From assembly GCA_028875335.1 (NCBI GenBank), contig JAPPEF010000327.1:23026-87025 (forward strand): a stretch of DNA of 64,000 nucleotides. Reading direction: 5' to 3'. Numbering within the stretch: the first letter of the stretch is position 1; every line of letters begins with the position of its first letter. The position numbers were made by a program, and so were the translations under genes. Origin of the DNA: Gemmatimonadota bacterium. GTDB taxonomy: Bacteria; Latescibacterota; UBA2968; UBA8231. Shown piece after piece: positions 15,265-24,167 of the stretch. Below the pieces are notes generated by a model. The model was not told the DNA's origin. It saw only the letters and a list, made by a program, of their open reading frames with translations, and ran no database searches.

Positions 15265-16366
15265 AAAGCTCGCCCGCTTCCATAGTCAGTTCTCGGCCCT
15301 GACCGCCGTCCTCGCGCACCACGAGCTGTCCCTCGGCGTATTCGACATCAGAAACGCCGGCGAAGTCGGAGGGAATCTCCATGAGAAAGTTGGCGTAGGT
15401 GAAAACTTGGGTCTCGTCGGCGTCGATGTAGTGAAAGAGGTAGCGGCCGAAAATCTGGCCCTTTTCCAACAACACCGGGCTAGGTTGGTGTAGGCCCGTA
15501 GTGCCGAACTCCAAGCCGCGGGCAAAGGGCTTGCCGTCGCGGACGTGCCGCCAAGCGTCGAACCAAGGGTATTCCTCCTCCGGCCAGATGTAGCCAATAA
15601 GGAGTCCTTTGCTGGCGTTGATGGCTGTGGTCCAACCGTATTCTTCCTCGATTATGTACGAAACGACTGCTGGAGAGGCGTCATCCGTCAAATAGCGAAT
15701 ATCGACCTCGGTACCGTCCTTTTTGAGTGCGGAGGGCCAGCGCACCTCTGGGTCTTCGGGCTTTGGCATGGGCGTTTCCTGCATAAAGCCGCGCGTGCCG
15801 TTGGCATCAACGCGGGTGCTCTCATCCAAAAAGGGCGGACCAATGGTCGGATGCTGGACGATGTTGTACACGCGGCCCAAGTGGCGGGTATTGGTAACGG
15901 CCTCGGCGACCGCAAAGACGGCCTGATCCTGAGCTATGCGAATTGAGCGCACGACCTTGAGGCTGGCCAAGGGCAGTTCGGCTGACATTTGGGCCACGAG
16001 GTGACCGTCTTCTGTGCGGACGTCCTCATCTACGGTCCACCACACGCGCGTGGCCTCGCCGTGCCAGCCCATGCCGTGAGTCTCCTCGGCTTCGGTGGCT
16101 GGTCCCCAGCGGTCGAGGCAGAGGAAATGCCCCATGGAGCGCGGCTCTATGGGCGGCGCTTGGTCGGGGGTATCGCCGAAAGACCAAGAGTCCCATTGCA
16201 GGGGGTTGAGCGGATTGCTTTTGAGGTGGAAGTCGGAAATGGAGCCGCCGCCTAAATCGACGACTAGCATGGCTGCTTGGCCGTCGAGTACGAGGCGAGG
16301 GCGGTCTTCGGCCGTGCTATGCGAGGCCGTCCAGAGGGAAGCGACGAGGAAGAGGGTCCATCTCAT
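15254..16366 (-). CDS. Secreted protein of galactose-mutarotase-like fold
   Basis: A 370-residue protein with a cleavable signal peptide (MRWTLFLVASLWTASHSTA, then EDRPR). The body has the beta-sandwich look of the aldose-1-epimerase/DUF4380-like group: LVVDLGGGSISDFHL near the start, GHFLCLDRWGP, a central HPTIGPPFLDE in which the histidine corresponds to the family's substrate-site His, and FGTTGLHQP. The likely site is the periplasm; substrates would be sugars or glycans, but catalytic competence cannot be judged. Divergently transcribed from the TPR-UnbV fusion gene, with about 97 nt between starts. A GGAGC ribosome-binding sequence precedes the ATG. Confidence 0.72.
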   Translation of the reverse strand: MRWTLFLVASLWTASHSTAEDRPRLVLDGQAAMLVVDLGGGSISDFHLKSNPLNPLQWDSWSFGDTPDQAPPIEPRSMGHFLCLDRWGPATEAEETHGMGWHGEATRVWWTVDEDVRTEDGHLVAQMSAELPLASLKVVRSIRIAQDQAVFAVAEAVTNTRHLGRVYNIVQHPTIGPPFLDESTRVDANGTRGFMQETPMPKPEDPEVRWPSALKKDGTEVDIRYLTDDASPAVVSYIIEEEYGWTTAINASKGLLIGYIWPEEEYPWFDAWRHVRDGKPFARGLEFGTTGLHQPSPVLLEKGQIFGRYLFHYIDADETQVFTYANFLMEIPSDFAGVSDVEYAEGQLVVREDGGQGRELTMEAGELFAW

Positions 16367-16425
16367 TATGGGTGCTCCTTCTATTGGTGAGAGATGTCAA
16401 AAGAGACGTAACAACGTACTAGAAA

Positions 16426-16454
16426 TTGACAGCAGGCAAAAGACGGCGGATGTT
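16426..16454 (+). promoter_or_regulatory. Possible promoter for the TPR-UnbV operon
   Basis: A perfect TTGACA at 16426-16431 is followed after 17 nt by GATGTT (16449-16454), a weak -10, just 9 nt before the chosen ATG at 16464. The short leader and poor -10 make this tentative; it lies in the divergent gap where a promoter is expected. Confidence 0.2.
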
Positions 16455-16463
16455 GTTTCTGCT

Positions 16464-18530
16464 ATGAGAATTCTTCTGGTCATTACCCTTTCTATCCTCG
16501 TCCTAAGCGGCTGCCAAGAGCCGACTGGCCGCTCCGAGGCGTTCCGCCAGTCGTACCACCGGGGATTGGACTTGCTGGAGCGCTACCGGCTCAGGGCGGC
16601 CGAGCGCGCCTTTGCTCATTGCGTTCGGCTGGAACCCGAGGCCGCCGAGGGCTACTGGCAGCTAGGGAGAGTGCGGCTCGTGCAGGGGCGGATAGAAGAA
16701 GGCGTGGGGTTGCTGGAACAGGCGGCGAGCCTGGACCCTGAATTAACAGCGGCGCGGTCTTTGGTGTTGGAGACGTTTTTGGGACGGGGGAAAGAGGCGC
16801 TGGAAGAGGGGCAGTTTGAGCAGGCGGAAAACTATTTGCAGCGGGCGCTGGCCGTCGATCCCGAGGGATATGAATCGCTGTACTGGGCGGCGGTTGCCGC
16901 GCTGTGGCAGGAGGATTACGCCCGCGCTGATTCGATCTTGCAACAGGCCGTGGCGTTGCATCCCGAGCCGCTGGAGTTGCGCTGGCACCGGAAGTGGTTG
17001 CAGGAGGCATTGGGGCGGTCGGCGACCGGGGAATTTGCCGATGCCGTGCCGCAGGGAGGCATTAGCGGGCGGTTTAGCGAGATCAGCACCGAGGCCGGGG
17101 TCGATAAATTCGACGGTGGCCGTGCCAGCGCTTGGGCCGACTACGACGAGGACGGCGATCTCGACTTGATCGTCATCGGCCACCCCGAGTTGGCGTACTT
17201 CCGCAACGATGGCGTGCGCTTTGCCGATCAGACGCAGGCCGCTGAATTGGTACTACCCGAGGGCGGGATCGGAGTGCAGACGGCCGACTACGACAACGAC
17301 GGGGACGCTGATGTGTACGTAACGCGCGATGGGTGGTTTGGCGGCGGCGTGAATGCGCTTTTCCAAAACGATGGTCGGGGCGTCTTCGTCGATGTGACAG
17401 AAGTGTCGGGTACCGGCGATCCGGGGTCGAGCTTTTGCGCGGCGTGGAGCGATTTTGATCGCGATGGCTATCTCGACATCTACGTGGCCAATGGCACGGG
17501 CGCGACCGGGGACTCGACCAATGTACTCTATCGCAACCAAGGCGACGGGACCTTTGCCGATGTGGCAGAAGCTGCTGGGGTGGCGCACAAGGGGCAGGCG
17601 TTGAGCACGGCGTGGGGCGACTTTGACGGCGATGGCTGGCCTGATCTGTACGTGTGCAATTTCACCGAGCCGAATGTGCTTTTTCGCAACCAAGGCGACG
17701 GTGCGTTTGCCGATCAGACGGCTGCGGCCGGCGTAGGTGCTGAGTACATCGATGGCTTTATAACGTTTGTCCTCGATTACGACAACGACGGTGCGCTGGA
17801 CATCTTCGTGGGCAACTGGAGCCAGTACCCGGTGGTGCTGGCCGATCGAGTCGCTGGAAAATCGACGAGCGAGCGCGACCGACCAGTACTTTTCCGCAAT
17901 CGGGGCGACGGTACCTTTGCCGATGTGACGGAAGCCGCCGGGCTGGGGCGAGCGCTGGGCACGATGAGCGGCGTTCCCGGCGATGTGGATAACGATGGCT
18001 GGGTAGATATCTACCTCGGCAACGGCGGGCCGCAGATGGGCCGGCGCGAGCCGGATGTGCTTTTCCGCAATCGAGGCAATGGCACTTTCGTCGATGCGAC
18101 AGAAGCCGCCGGGCTGGGGCACTTGGGCAAATCGCACGGCGTGACCTTTGCCGACTACGACCGCGATGGCGATCTCGACCTGTATGCGCCTGTAGGCGGC
18201 GCCCAACCCGGCGATCAGTGGCCCAATGCTTTCTACCGCAGCGAGGGCTTTGGCAATCACTACTTGGTGCTGGAATTGGAAGGGGTCGAGAGCAATCGCG
18301 ACGGGATTGGTGCCAAGGTGTGGGTGCATTCCGGCGATCTGGTGCAGTTTGCAGAAGTAGCTTCTGGATACAGCTTCGGCAACAGCAACAGCTTGGAGTT
18401 GGAATTTGGTATGGGGCAACGAGTGCGGGCCGACCGCATCGAGGTGGCGTGGCCCAGCGGGCAGGTCGATGTGTATCGGGACATTGAGGCCGACCAGCAC
18501 TTGTTGCTCAGGGAGGGGGAGACGCGGTGA
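16464..18530 (+). CDS. Lipoprotein fusing TPR repeats to FG-GAP/UnbV
   Basis: The ATG at 16464 gives 688 residues beginning with a lipoprotein signal (MRILLVITLSILVLSGC), which makes this start clearly better than longer readings. Residues about 20-195 are TPR-like helices (EGYWQLGRVRLVQGRIEEGV). Residues about 210-590 are FG-GAP/VCBS propeller repeats with DYDEDGDLDLIV, DFDRDGYLDIYV and DYDNDGALDIFV calcium loops. The C-terminus is an ASPIC/UnbV domain (SNRDGIGAKVWV, EVAWPSGQVDVY). It joins in one chain what the 3671-6666 operon encodes as two overlapping genes. It overlaps the next TPR gene by 4 nt (GTGA). Probably membrane-anchored and facing the periplasm or the outside. Confidence 0.9.
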   Translation: MRILLVITLSILVLSGCQEPTGRSEAFRQSYHRGLDLLERYRLRAAERAFAHCVRLEPEAAEGYWQLGRVRLVQGRIEEGVGLLEQAASLDPELTAARSLVLETFLGRGKEALEEGQFEQAENYLQRALAVDPEGYESLYWAAVAALWQEDYARADSILQQAVALHPEPLELRWHRKWLQEALGRSATGEFADAVPQGGISGRFSEISTEAGVDKFDGGRASAWADYDEDGDLDLIVIGHPELAYFRNDGVRFADQTQAAELVLPEGGIGVQTADYDNDGDADVYVTRDGWFGGGVNALFQNDGRGVFVDVTEVSGTGDPGSSFCAAWSDFDRDGYLDIYVANGTGATGDSTNVLYRNQGDGTFADVAEAAGVAHKGQALSTAWGDFDGDGWPDLYVCNFTEPNVLFRNQGDGAFADQTAAAGVGAEYIDGFITFVLDYDNDGALDIFVGNWSQYPVVLADRVAGKSTSERDRPVLFRNRGDGTFADVTEAAGLGRALGTMSGVPGDVDNDGWVDIYLGNGGPQMGRREPDVLFRNRGNGTFVDATEAAGLGHLGKSHGVTFADYDRDGDLDLYAPVGGAQPGDQWPNAFYRSEGFGNHYLVLELEGVESNRDGIGAKVWVHSGDLVQFAEVASGYSFGNSNSLELEFGMGQRVRADRIEVAWPSGQVDVYRDIEADQHLLLREGETR

Positions 18531-19912
18531 GAGGGTTGACAGCCATCGCGCTGTTGTTGGCTGGGTGCGCCGAGCCGGATGCGCCGACCGCGTACCGCCA
18601 AGCGCAGGAGCTGATCGGCGGCCGACCGCTGCGGAACTTGAGCCAGGCCGAGTTGGCACAGGCCGAACGCCTAGCAGCGCAGGCACGTGCACTCGATCCT
18701 GCGCTGCACGAGGCGACCTTTACCTTGGCTGCGCTCTACGTGGCGCGCGGTGCGTACGAAGACGCGACCGCGCTCTACCGCAGCCTAGTGGAGGCGCGCC
18801 CCGACGACGGGCGAGCTTATGCCGAACTAGGACTTAGTCTAGCTGCTCAAGGACGCTATAGCGGGGCGCTGCGCGCCTATCAGGACGCCGTGCGCCGAGG
18901 CGAAAAGTCGGCGCTGATTTACGCGCGGTTGGGCCACGCCTATCAGGCACTCGGCCACTTGCAAGAGAATCTCCACGCGGCGCAGGCGGCCTATCGCGCA
19001 TCCCTACAGCTTGTGGCCGCGCAGGCGGAGGTGCGCTACCAACTAGCGCGAGTAGAGGTGCGGTTGGGGCGGGACGAGGAGGCTCGTGCTCTGATGGAGC
19101 AGGCACTTGCTAGTGCGCCCAACGACACGGGGATCCGGGCCGACCTCGCTGCGCTATACAGAGAGGCGGGGCAACGGGAACTGGCCCGCGCCGCGCTCGT
19201 CGAGGGTTTGGCCGCACGCGATGGGGATGGTGAGGAAGCTGTCTTACACTACGAACTGGGGCGGCTGCTCTGGGAAGAAGGGGATGGCGTAGGGGCACTG
19301 GCGCAGTTTGAACAGGCGCGGGCAGCCGATCCCGACCTGTACCCGGTTTATCGCTATCTCGGTTTGATCCACAGCGCGGAGGGGCGGCTGGACTCGGCAC
19401 TCACTGCGTTTGTCGAGTTGTCCAACCGACAGCCCGGCGATGCCGCGGTTCAAGTGAGTATCGGCATCGTCCACAGTCGCATGGGCGCGCTCGACGCAGC
19501 GGAAGAGGCGTTTAAAGCGGCGGTCGCGTTGGGCGGTGCGGAAGGGGATGCGGCTTTGAAGTTAGGTGGGCTATACGTGCATCAGCGGCGATTGCGGGCA
19601 GCCGTACAGGTATTCAAAGAAGCCACGGTAGCACATCCGCAACACGCCGAACTTTTCGCGTCCTTGGGCGATGTCTATCGGCAGTTGGGCCTGCTCGCCG
19701 CGGCTGTGCAGGCCGGCGAGGAGGCCGTGCGGCTCGAACCCGAGCGGGCGCTGTGGCGCTTTCACCTCGCCTCGACCTACGAACGCTTAGACCCCGCCCA
19801 AGCGCGGGCCGAATGGCGTGCGTACGCATCTTTGGCAGAAGGCGACGCGAGCGAGGCGCAGCGGCTGACCCACGCGCGCTCGCGTTTGCAAACTTTACAA
19901 CAGGAGGAATGA
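18527..19912 (+). CDS. TPR-repeat lipoprotein
   Basis: A GTG start overlapping the previous stop (GTGA) gives a 461-residue lipoprotein (MRGLTAIALLLAGC). It contains about eleven TPR units (for example ATALYRSLVEARPDDGRAYA, ALAQFEQARAADPDLYPVYR). It resembles the 5296-6666 protein in length and build and takes the same place behind a UnbV gene. Presumably a periplasmic scaffold partner of the UnbV proteins. Confidence 0.88.
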   Translation: MRGLTAIALLLAGCAEPDAPTAYRQAQELIGGRPLRNLSQAELAQAERLAAQARALDPALHEATFTLAALYVARGAYEDATALYRSLVEARPDDGRAYAELGLSLAAQGRYSGALRAYQDAVRRGEKSALIYARLGHAYQALGHLQENLHAAQAAYRASLQLVAAQAEVRYQLARVEVRLGRDEEARALMEQALASAPNDTGIRADLAALYREAGQRELARAALVEGLAARDGDGEEAVLHYELGRLLWEEGDGVGALAQFEQARAADPDLYPVYRYLGLIHSAEGRLDSALTAFVELSNRQPGDAAVQVSIGIVHSRMGALDAAEEAFKAAVALGGAEGDAALKLGGLYVHQRRLRAAVQVFKEATVAHPQHAELFASLGDVYRQLGLLAAAVQAGEEAVRLEPERALWRFHLASTYERLDPAQARAEWRAYASLAEGDASEAQRLTHARSRLQTLQQEE

Positions 19913-20778
19913 TGACCGACTTAGTGGCTTTTGACCTCGACGGTACAATACTCGACGCAGAAGGGCGGCTGGCAGCTTCGGCTGCGGAGATGCTCGAGGA
20001 ACTGATTGTGCGTGGCATCCCCATAGCCAGCGTCACTGGGCGCAGCATCCTGCGCATCCAACACCCTTTTGAGTCTCATCCAACACTGGCGCGGGCACTT
20101 TACATGGCTGGCTATAATGGCTCGGTGATTCTCGGGCCGGGAGAAGGAGCGGAGCGAGAGGTGCTGCACGAGGAGCGATTGGACGAGGAGTCCTTTGCCC
20201 AAATAGTCGAATACGGGCGCGCCGAGGGGCTAAACTTGATGTACTGTCTATTCGAACGGACGGACTCGGGGATCGCCGAGGAGTACCGGCACGTCCGGCC
20301 CATAGATCACCTCGAAGCGCTCAGAGGGCCGGGCATGGTGCTCGACGTCGATTTGTACGCGCGTTGCCAGAGCGGCGAGTTGGGCGTACCGCCCAAGCTC
20401 ATGCTGGAGGTAGATCCGGCGCGGCGGGAGCAGCACATCGCCGATATCAAGGCGCTGTGCGGAGATCGGGTCTATATAGCGTGGGCGATTCCCGATCGGG
20501 TGGAATTTATGCGTCGGGGCGTGAATAAGGGCGTGGCCCTGCGGACGCTAACCGAGCGGATAGGAGGGAGTACGGATCGCGTCTTGGCGGTAGGGGATGC
20601 GGACAACGACTTGCCCATGTTGCGCGCGGCGGGAATCGGGGTGTTGTTGGGGAATGCAAAGGACGAGGTAAAGGCGTCCGTGGCCGGAGATGGGGTGCGA
20701 ATTGGACCGAGTTTTGCCGAGGATGGATTTGCCAAAATGGTGCGGGAATACGCGCTGGATGGACAGGAGCAGAAATGA
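19912..20778 (+). CDS. HAD superfamily phosphatase, Cof-like
   Basis: The ATG at 19912 (preceded by AGGAGG at a 4-nt spacing; another ATG is one codon upstream) gives 288 residues. All four HAD motifs are present: DLDGT (motif I, the first Asp is the nucleophile), SVTGRS (II), the Lys of RGVNKGVALR (III) and GDADNDLPML (IV), plus the C2-type cap between II and III. Cof-type enzymes dephosphorylate sugar phosphates or cofactors; the substrate here is unknown. A cytoplasmic enzyme within an operon of exported proteins is notable. It overlaps both neighbours by 1-4 nt. Confidence 0.88.
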   Translation: MTDLVAFDLDGTILDAEGRLAASAAEMLEELIVRGIPIASVTGRSILRIQHPFESHPTLARALYMAGYNGSVILGPGEGAEREVLHEERLDEESFAQIVEYGRAEGLNLMYCLFERTDSGIAEEYRHVRPIDHLEALRGPGMVLDVDLYARCQSGELGVPPKLMLEVDPARREQHIADIKALCGDRVYIAWAIPDRVEFMRRGVNKGVALRTLTERIGGSTDRVLAVGDADNDLPMLRAAGIGVLLGNAKDEVKASVAGDGVRIGPSFAEDGFAKMVREYALDGQEQK

Positions 20779-21482
20779 TGCAGGTGTTTTGCGGAATCGC
20801 GCTGTGTGTTGTTGTTGCGGCCTCGGCTTTAGCTCAGGAGGGCCAAGCCGTGGCCGACTCCCTCAAGGGTGGGGAGATGGTAAAGATCGAGGGGGAAAAT
20901 CGCGGGTTTTACATAGATAAGTACGAGGTGACTAACGAGGAGTACGCAGCTTTTCTGACCGAGAAGGGAAACGCCAAGGTGGAGGGCATGTACTGGGTGG
21001 AACTGGGGAGTCGATATACGGCATTGGTAGAAGAAGACGGCGTGTACAAGGTCAAAGAAGGATTTGCGCGGCATCCGGTTATCGAGGTGTCGTGGTACGG
21101 AGCAATAGCCTATTGCCAGTGGGCGGGCAAGCGCCTACCGACGCAGGAGGAATGGTACTTCGCTTGTGCCGGTACCGAAAAGCTAAAGTACCCGTGGGGA
21201 GGAGATTTTGAGGAGGGCCGCGCCAATATCTTCGGGGATAAGGACGGCTATGGGCGGACTGCGCCGGTGGGGGCCTTTCCGAGTGGAGCTAGCCCCTTTG
21301 GACTCTTGGATATGGGCGGCAATGTGTGGGAATGGACGCAGGGAGGCGAGAAAATGCAGTTCCTGCACGGAGGATCGTGGGTCAACGGCCCTACCTTGAC
21401 CCAGTGCAACAAGCGGACCAACACCAAGGACTCGCATTCGTACATCAAGGGCAACACCATAGGCTTCCGCTGCGCCCGCTAA
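20775..21482 (+). CDS. Formylglycine-generating-enzyme-like (SUMF1 fold) secreted protein, active-site cysteines not conserved
   Basis: A 235-residue protein with a signal peptide (MMQVFCGIALCVVVAASALA) and an FGE-sulfatase fold: YIDKYEVTNEEYAAFL, HPVIEVSWYGAIAYCQWAGK, RLPTQEEWYFACAG, SPFGLLDMGGNVWEWT, HGGSWVNGP and a closing TIGFRCAR. In true FGE the copper-binding cysteine pair follows GGS at fixed spacing (for example GGSYMCHRSYC). Here those positions are Asn and Thr, so sulfatase activation is unlikely. Exported FGE-like domains often serve as binding or scaffold modules. The start overlaps the HAD stop and its own stop touches the next ATG, so it is firmly in the operon. Confidence 0.85.
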   Translation: MMQVFCGIALCVVVAASALAQEGQAVADSLKGGEMVKIEGENRGFYIDKYEVTNEEYAAFLTEKGNAKVEGMYWVELGSRYTALVEEDGVYKVKEGFARHPVIEVSWYGAIAYCQWAGKRLPTQEEWYFACAGTEKLKYPWGGDFEEGRANIFGDKDGYGRTAPVGAFPSGASPFGLLDMGGNVWEWTQGGEKMQFLHGGSWVNGPTLTQCNKRTNTKDSHSYIKGNTIGFRCAR

Positions 21483-23096
21483 ATGCCCGCGCTAATTTTT
21501 GTCCTCCTGCTCGTTGGTGTCAGCGCTCAGGCCGGTCCTTTCTTCGTGGATGCGACGCGAGAAGCTGGTCTGGACCATCCCACCGTCAGCGGCAGCCCGC
21601 ACAAGCGCTTCATCCTCGAATCCACTGGCAGCGGCGCGGCGTTTTTCGACTACGATGGCGACGGCGATCTCGATCTCTATGTAGTGGATGGCTCGACTTA
21701 TGCCAACTATGGTGCAGGGCCGGGCAATGTGCTCTATCGCAACGACGGTGGAGCCTTTGTGGCGGTTGTAGTTGGCGTCGAAGATCGCGGTTGGGGCATG
21801 GGGGTGGCTGTGGGGGATTACGACGGCGACGGGCAACGCGATCTCTATGTGACCAACTACGGAGCCAACGCGCTCTATCGCAATCGCGGGGATGGCACCT
21901 TTACCTCGGTCACAGCGCAGGCTGGGGTTGCCGGCGATGACTTCAGCGCGAGCGCGGCGTTTTTCGACTACGATCAAGACGGCGACCTCGACCTCTACGT
22001 TGCCAACTACGTGGTCTTCGATATCGAGCCGGTGCTGCAAGACCCGGAACTGGAGGATCCCTGTGTCTATCTGGGAGGGCTACGGGTCTTTTGCGGTCCG
22101 CAGGGCATGGAAGGCGGGCGAGACCGGCTTTACCGCAACGATGGTGAGGTTTTTACCGATGTTACAGTCGCGTCCGGTGTGGCTACGGCCAATTTCCACT
22201 ATGGTTTGGGAGTAATGCCCGCAGACTTTGACCTCGATGGCGACTTGGACCTATTCGTGGCCAACGATGAGACGCCCAATGTGCTGTTCCGCAACGACGG
22301 CGGTCGCTTGGACGACATAGGCTTGCAGGCCGGCGTGGCGTACAACGGCGATGGCGAGCTTGAGGCGAGCATGGGCGTGGATGCGGGCGATTGCGATGGC
22401 GACGGCGATCTAGACCTGTATGTGACCAATTTCTACGGCGAGACCAATACGCTCTATTTGAACTCGGGCGGCGGGACCTTCATTGACGCTACTGCCGAGC
22501 GCGGCTTGGCGGCCTCGACCGTGGGCTATCTCGGGTGGGGCACGCGCTTTTTCGACTTTGACTTCGACGGCGACTTGGACTTATTCGTAGCCAATGGCCA
22601 CATCTATCCCCAAGTCGATCACGCCAGCGCCGGGGGCACATACGCCCAGCGCAACCAGCTTTTCGCCAACGAGGGATCGGGCGCGTTCTCTGCAGTGGAA
22701 GGGGGTGGCCCTGGGCTAGAGGTGCAAAAGTCGAGCCGCGCGACTATCAGCGGCGACTACGACCAAGATGGCGATGTCGATCTGTTGACGACCAATATCG
22801 ACGACAGCCCAACGCTCTTGCGCAATGAGACGCACGCCGGTCACTATCTGGTGGTGCAAATCGATCCGGAAGTCGTCGGCACTTGGGTGCGACTAACGGC
22901 AGGCGGGCGGACGCAGGTAAGGTCAGTCGGCGGGGCGGCGGGCTACTTAGGTCACGGCGACGCGCGCCTGCACTTTGGCTTGGGCCAAGCCGAGCGCGTG
23001 GAGCGCGTGGAGGTGCGGTGGCCCGATGGCGCGGTGACGCGGTTGGAGGATCTGCCGGTGGATGAGGTGGTGGTGGTAAAGGGTGGGGACGATTGA
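21483..23096 (+). CDS. Secreted FG-GAP/VCBS-repeat protein with ASPIC/UnbV domain
   Basis: A 537-residue exported protein (signal MPALIFVLLLVGVSAQA). Repeats carry the DYDGDGDLDLYV, DYDQDGDLDLYV and DFDFDGDLDLFV calcium loops, and a UnbV domain ends the chain (RLHFGLGQAERVERV then VRWPDGAVTRL). It is closely similar in order and length to the 3671-5299 protein, including the LGWGTRFFDFD and QRNQLF segments. Its ATG follows directly on the previous TAA. It is the last gene of the second surface operon; no clear terminator hairpin follows. Confidence 0.9.
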   Translation: MPALIFVLLLVGVSAQAGPFFVDATREAGLDHPTVSGSPHKRFILESTGSGAAFFDYDGDGDLDLYVVDGSTYANYGAGPGNVLYRNDGGAFVAVVVGVEDRGWGMGVAVGDYDGDGQRDLYVTNYGANALYRNRGDGTFTSVTAQAGVAGDDFSASAAFFDYDQDGDLDLYVANYVVFDIEPVLQDPELEDPCVYLGGLRVFCGPQGMEGGRDRLYRNDGEVFTDVTVASGVATANFHYGLGVMPADFDLDGDLDLFVANDETPNVLFRNDGGRLDDIGLQAGVAYNGDGELEASMGVDAGDCDGDGDLDLYVTNFYGETNTLYLNSGGGTFIDATAERGLAASTVGYLGWGTRFFDFDFDGDLDLFVANGHIYPQVDHASAGGTYAQRNQLFANEGSGAFSAVEGGGPGLEVQKSSRATISGDYDQDGDVDLLTTNIDDSPTLLRNETHAGHYLVVQIDPEVVGTWVRLTAGGRTQVRSVGGAAGYLGHGDARLHFGLGQAERVERVEVRWPDGAVTRLEDLPVDEVVVVKGGDD

Positions 23097-23154
23097 CGCG
23101 GCGATTTTTATTCCCTAGTTTTAACGTCTTTTCAAATTCACCTGTATATAACTC

Positions 23155-24165
23155 ATGTCTTGGAATTTTGTCGTCAAAAGGGTCGCCCTTTTCCTGATTG
23201 TAGTATGGGCAGCGGCGAGCGTGAACTTCTTTGTGCCACGGCTGGGTACGGGCCGCGATCCCATTCGCGAGAAGCTCGGCCAACTCGCGGCTAGTGGAGG
23301 ATTGCGCCAAGACGGCATTGAAGCCATGGTAAAGGCCTATCAAGCCAAGTTCGGCCTCGACAAACCGCTCCACGTCCAATACTTCAACTTTCTCAGCGAC
23401 ACCTTTACGCTCGACTTGGGCTATTCGCTGGCCAACTATCCGGCCCGCGTCGGGCAGATCATCGGCAATGCCATCCCGTGGACCATTGGGCTGATGATCA
23501 TTTCGGTGCTGATCGGGTTTGCCTTGGGCACGCTCTTGGGGGCGCTGGCGGCTTGGCCGTCGGCACCGCGCTTTATGCGCAACTTGGCGGTGCCGATGAT
23601 GACCATGTCGGCGATACCTCCTTATCTATTGGGGTTGATCGTACTCTACATATTGGGCCTCAAGCTGAACCTCTTTCCGCTGTCGGGCGGGTACTCGCCC
23701 GGCATGTTGGCGATCTTCAATCTCACCTTTGTCCTCGATGTGTTGCACCATTCGATTTTGCCGGCGCTGGCCATTGTCTTGCAGCAGGTCGGCTTCTGGG
23801 CCCTGGGGATGCGGGGGATGATGGTCACGACCTCGGGCGAGGATTATATCACGCTGGCCGAGGCCAATGGCCTGCGCAACCGCACGATCTTTTTCCGCTT
23901 CGGCCTGCGCAACGCCCTGCTGCCGCAGCTTACGGCGCTGGGACTGTCGCTGGCCAACGTGGTCGCCGGCCAAGTTATCGTCGAGGTAATTTTCGCCTAT
24001 CCGGGGATCGGCACAGTGCTCTTTCAGGCCATTCAGGCCTCGGATTATACGGTTATTAACGGCGTGGTGCTGATTCTCATTATGTCCATCGGCTTGGTGA
24101 CCATGCTAATGGACTTCTTCTATCCGCTGCTCGACCCGCGCATTTCCCACAGCCGACACCACTAG
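23155..24165 (+). CDS. Oligopeptide/dipeptide ABC transporter permease (DppB/OppB type)
   Basis: A 336-residue inner-membrane permease with about six hydrophobic segments. The N-terminal region (VAAFLIVVW-like segment, then FFVPRLGTGRDPIREKLGQL) matches the DppB group. The cytoplasmic coupling loop is EDYITLAEANGLRNRTIFFR (the EAA motif, A...G form), followed by a YPGIGTVLFQAI motif typical of this permease. First of five co-directional genes forming a complete importer, with a 2-nt gap to the second permease. Confidence 0.9.
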   Translation: MSWNFVVKRVALFLIVVWAAASVNFFVPRLGTGRDPIREKLGQLAASGGLRQDGIEAMVKAYQAKFGLDKPLHVQYFNFLSDTFTLDLGYSLANYPARVGQIIGNAIPWTIGLMIISVLIGFALGTLLGALAAWPSAPRFMRNLAVPMMTMSAIPPYLLGLIVLYILGLKLNLFPLSGGYSPGMLAIFNLTFVLDVLHHSILPALAIVLQQVGFWALGMRGMMVTTSGEDYITLAEANGLRNRTIFFRFGLRNALLPQLTALGLSLANVVAGQVIVEVIFAYPGIGTVLFQAIQASDYTVINGVVLILIMSIGLVTMLMDFFYPLLDPRISHSRHH

Positions 24166-24167
24166 CC

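Noticed and set aside
20775..21482. Sulfatase-modifying enzyme acting on sulfatases of the window
   Set aside because: The catalytic cysteine pair is absent and no sulfatase gene occurs in the window.
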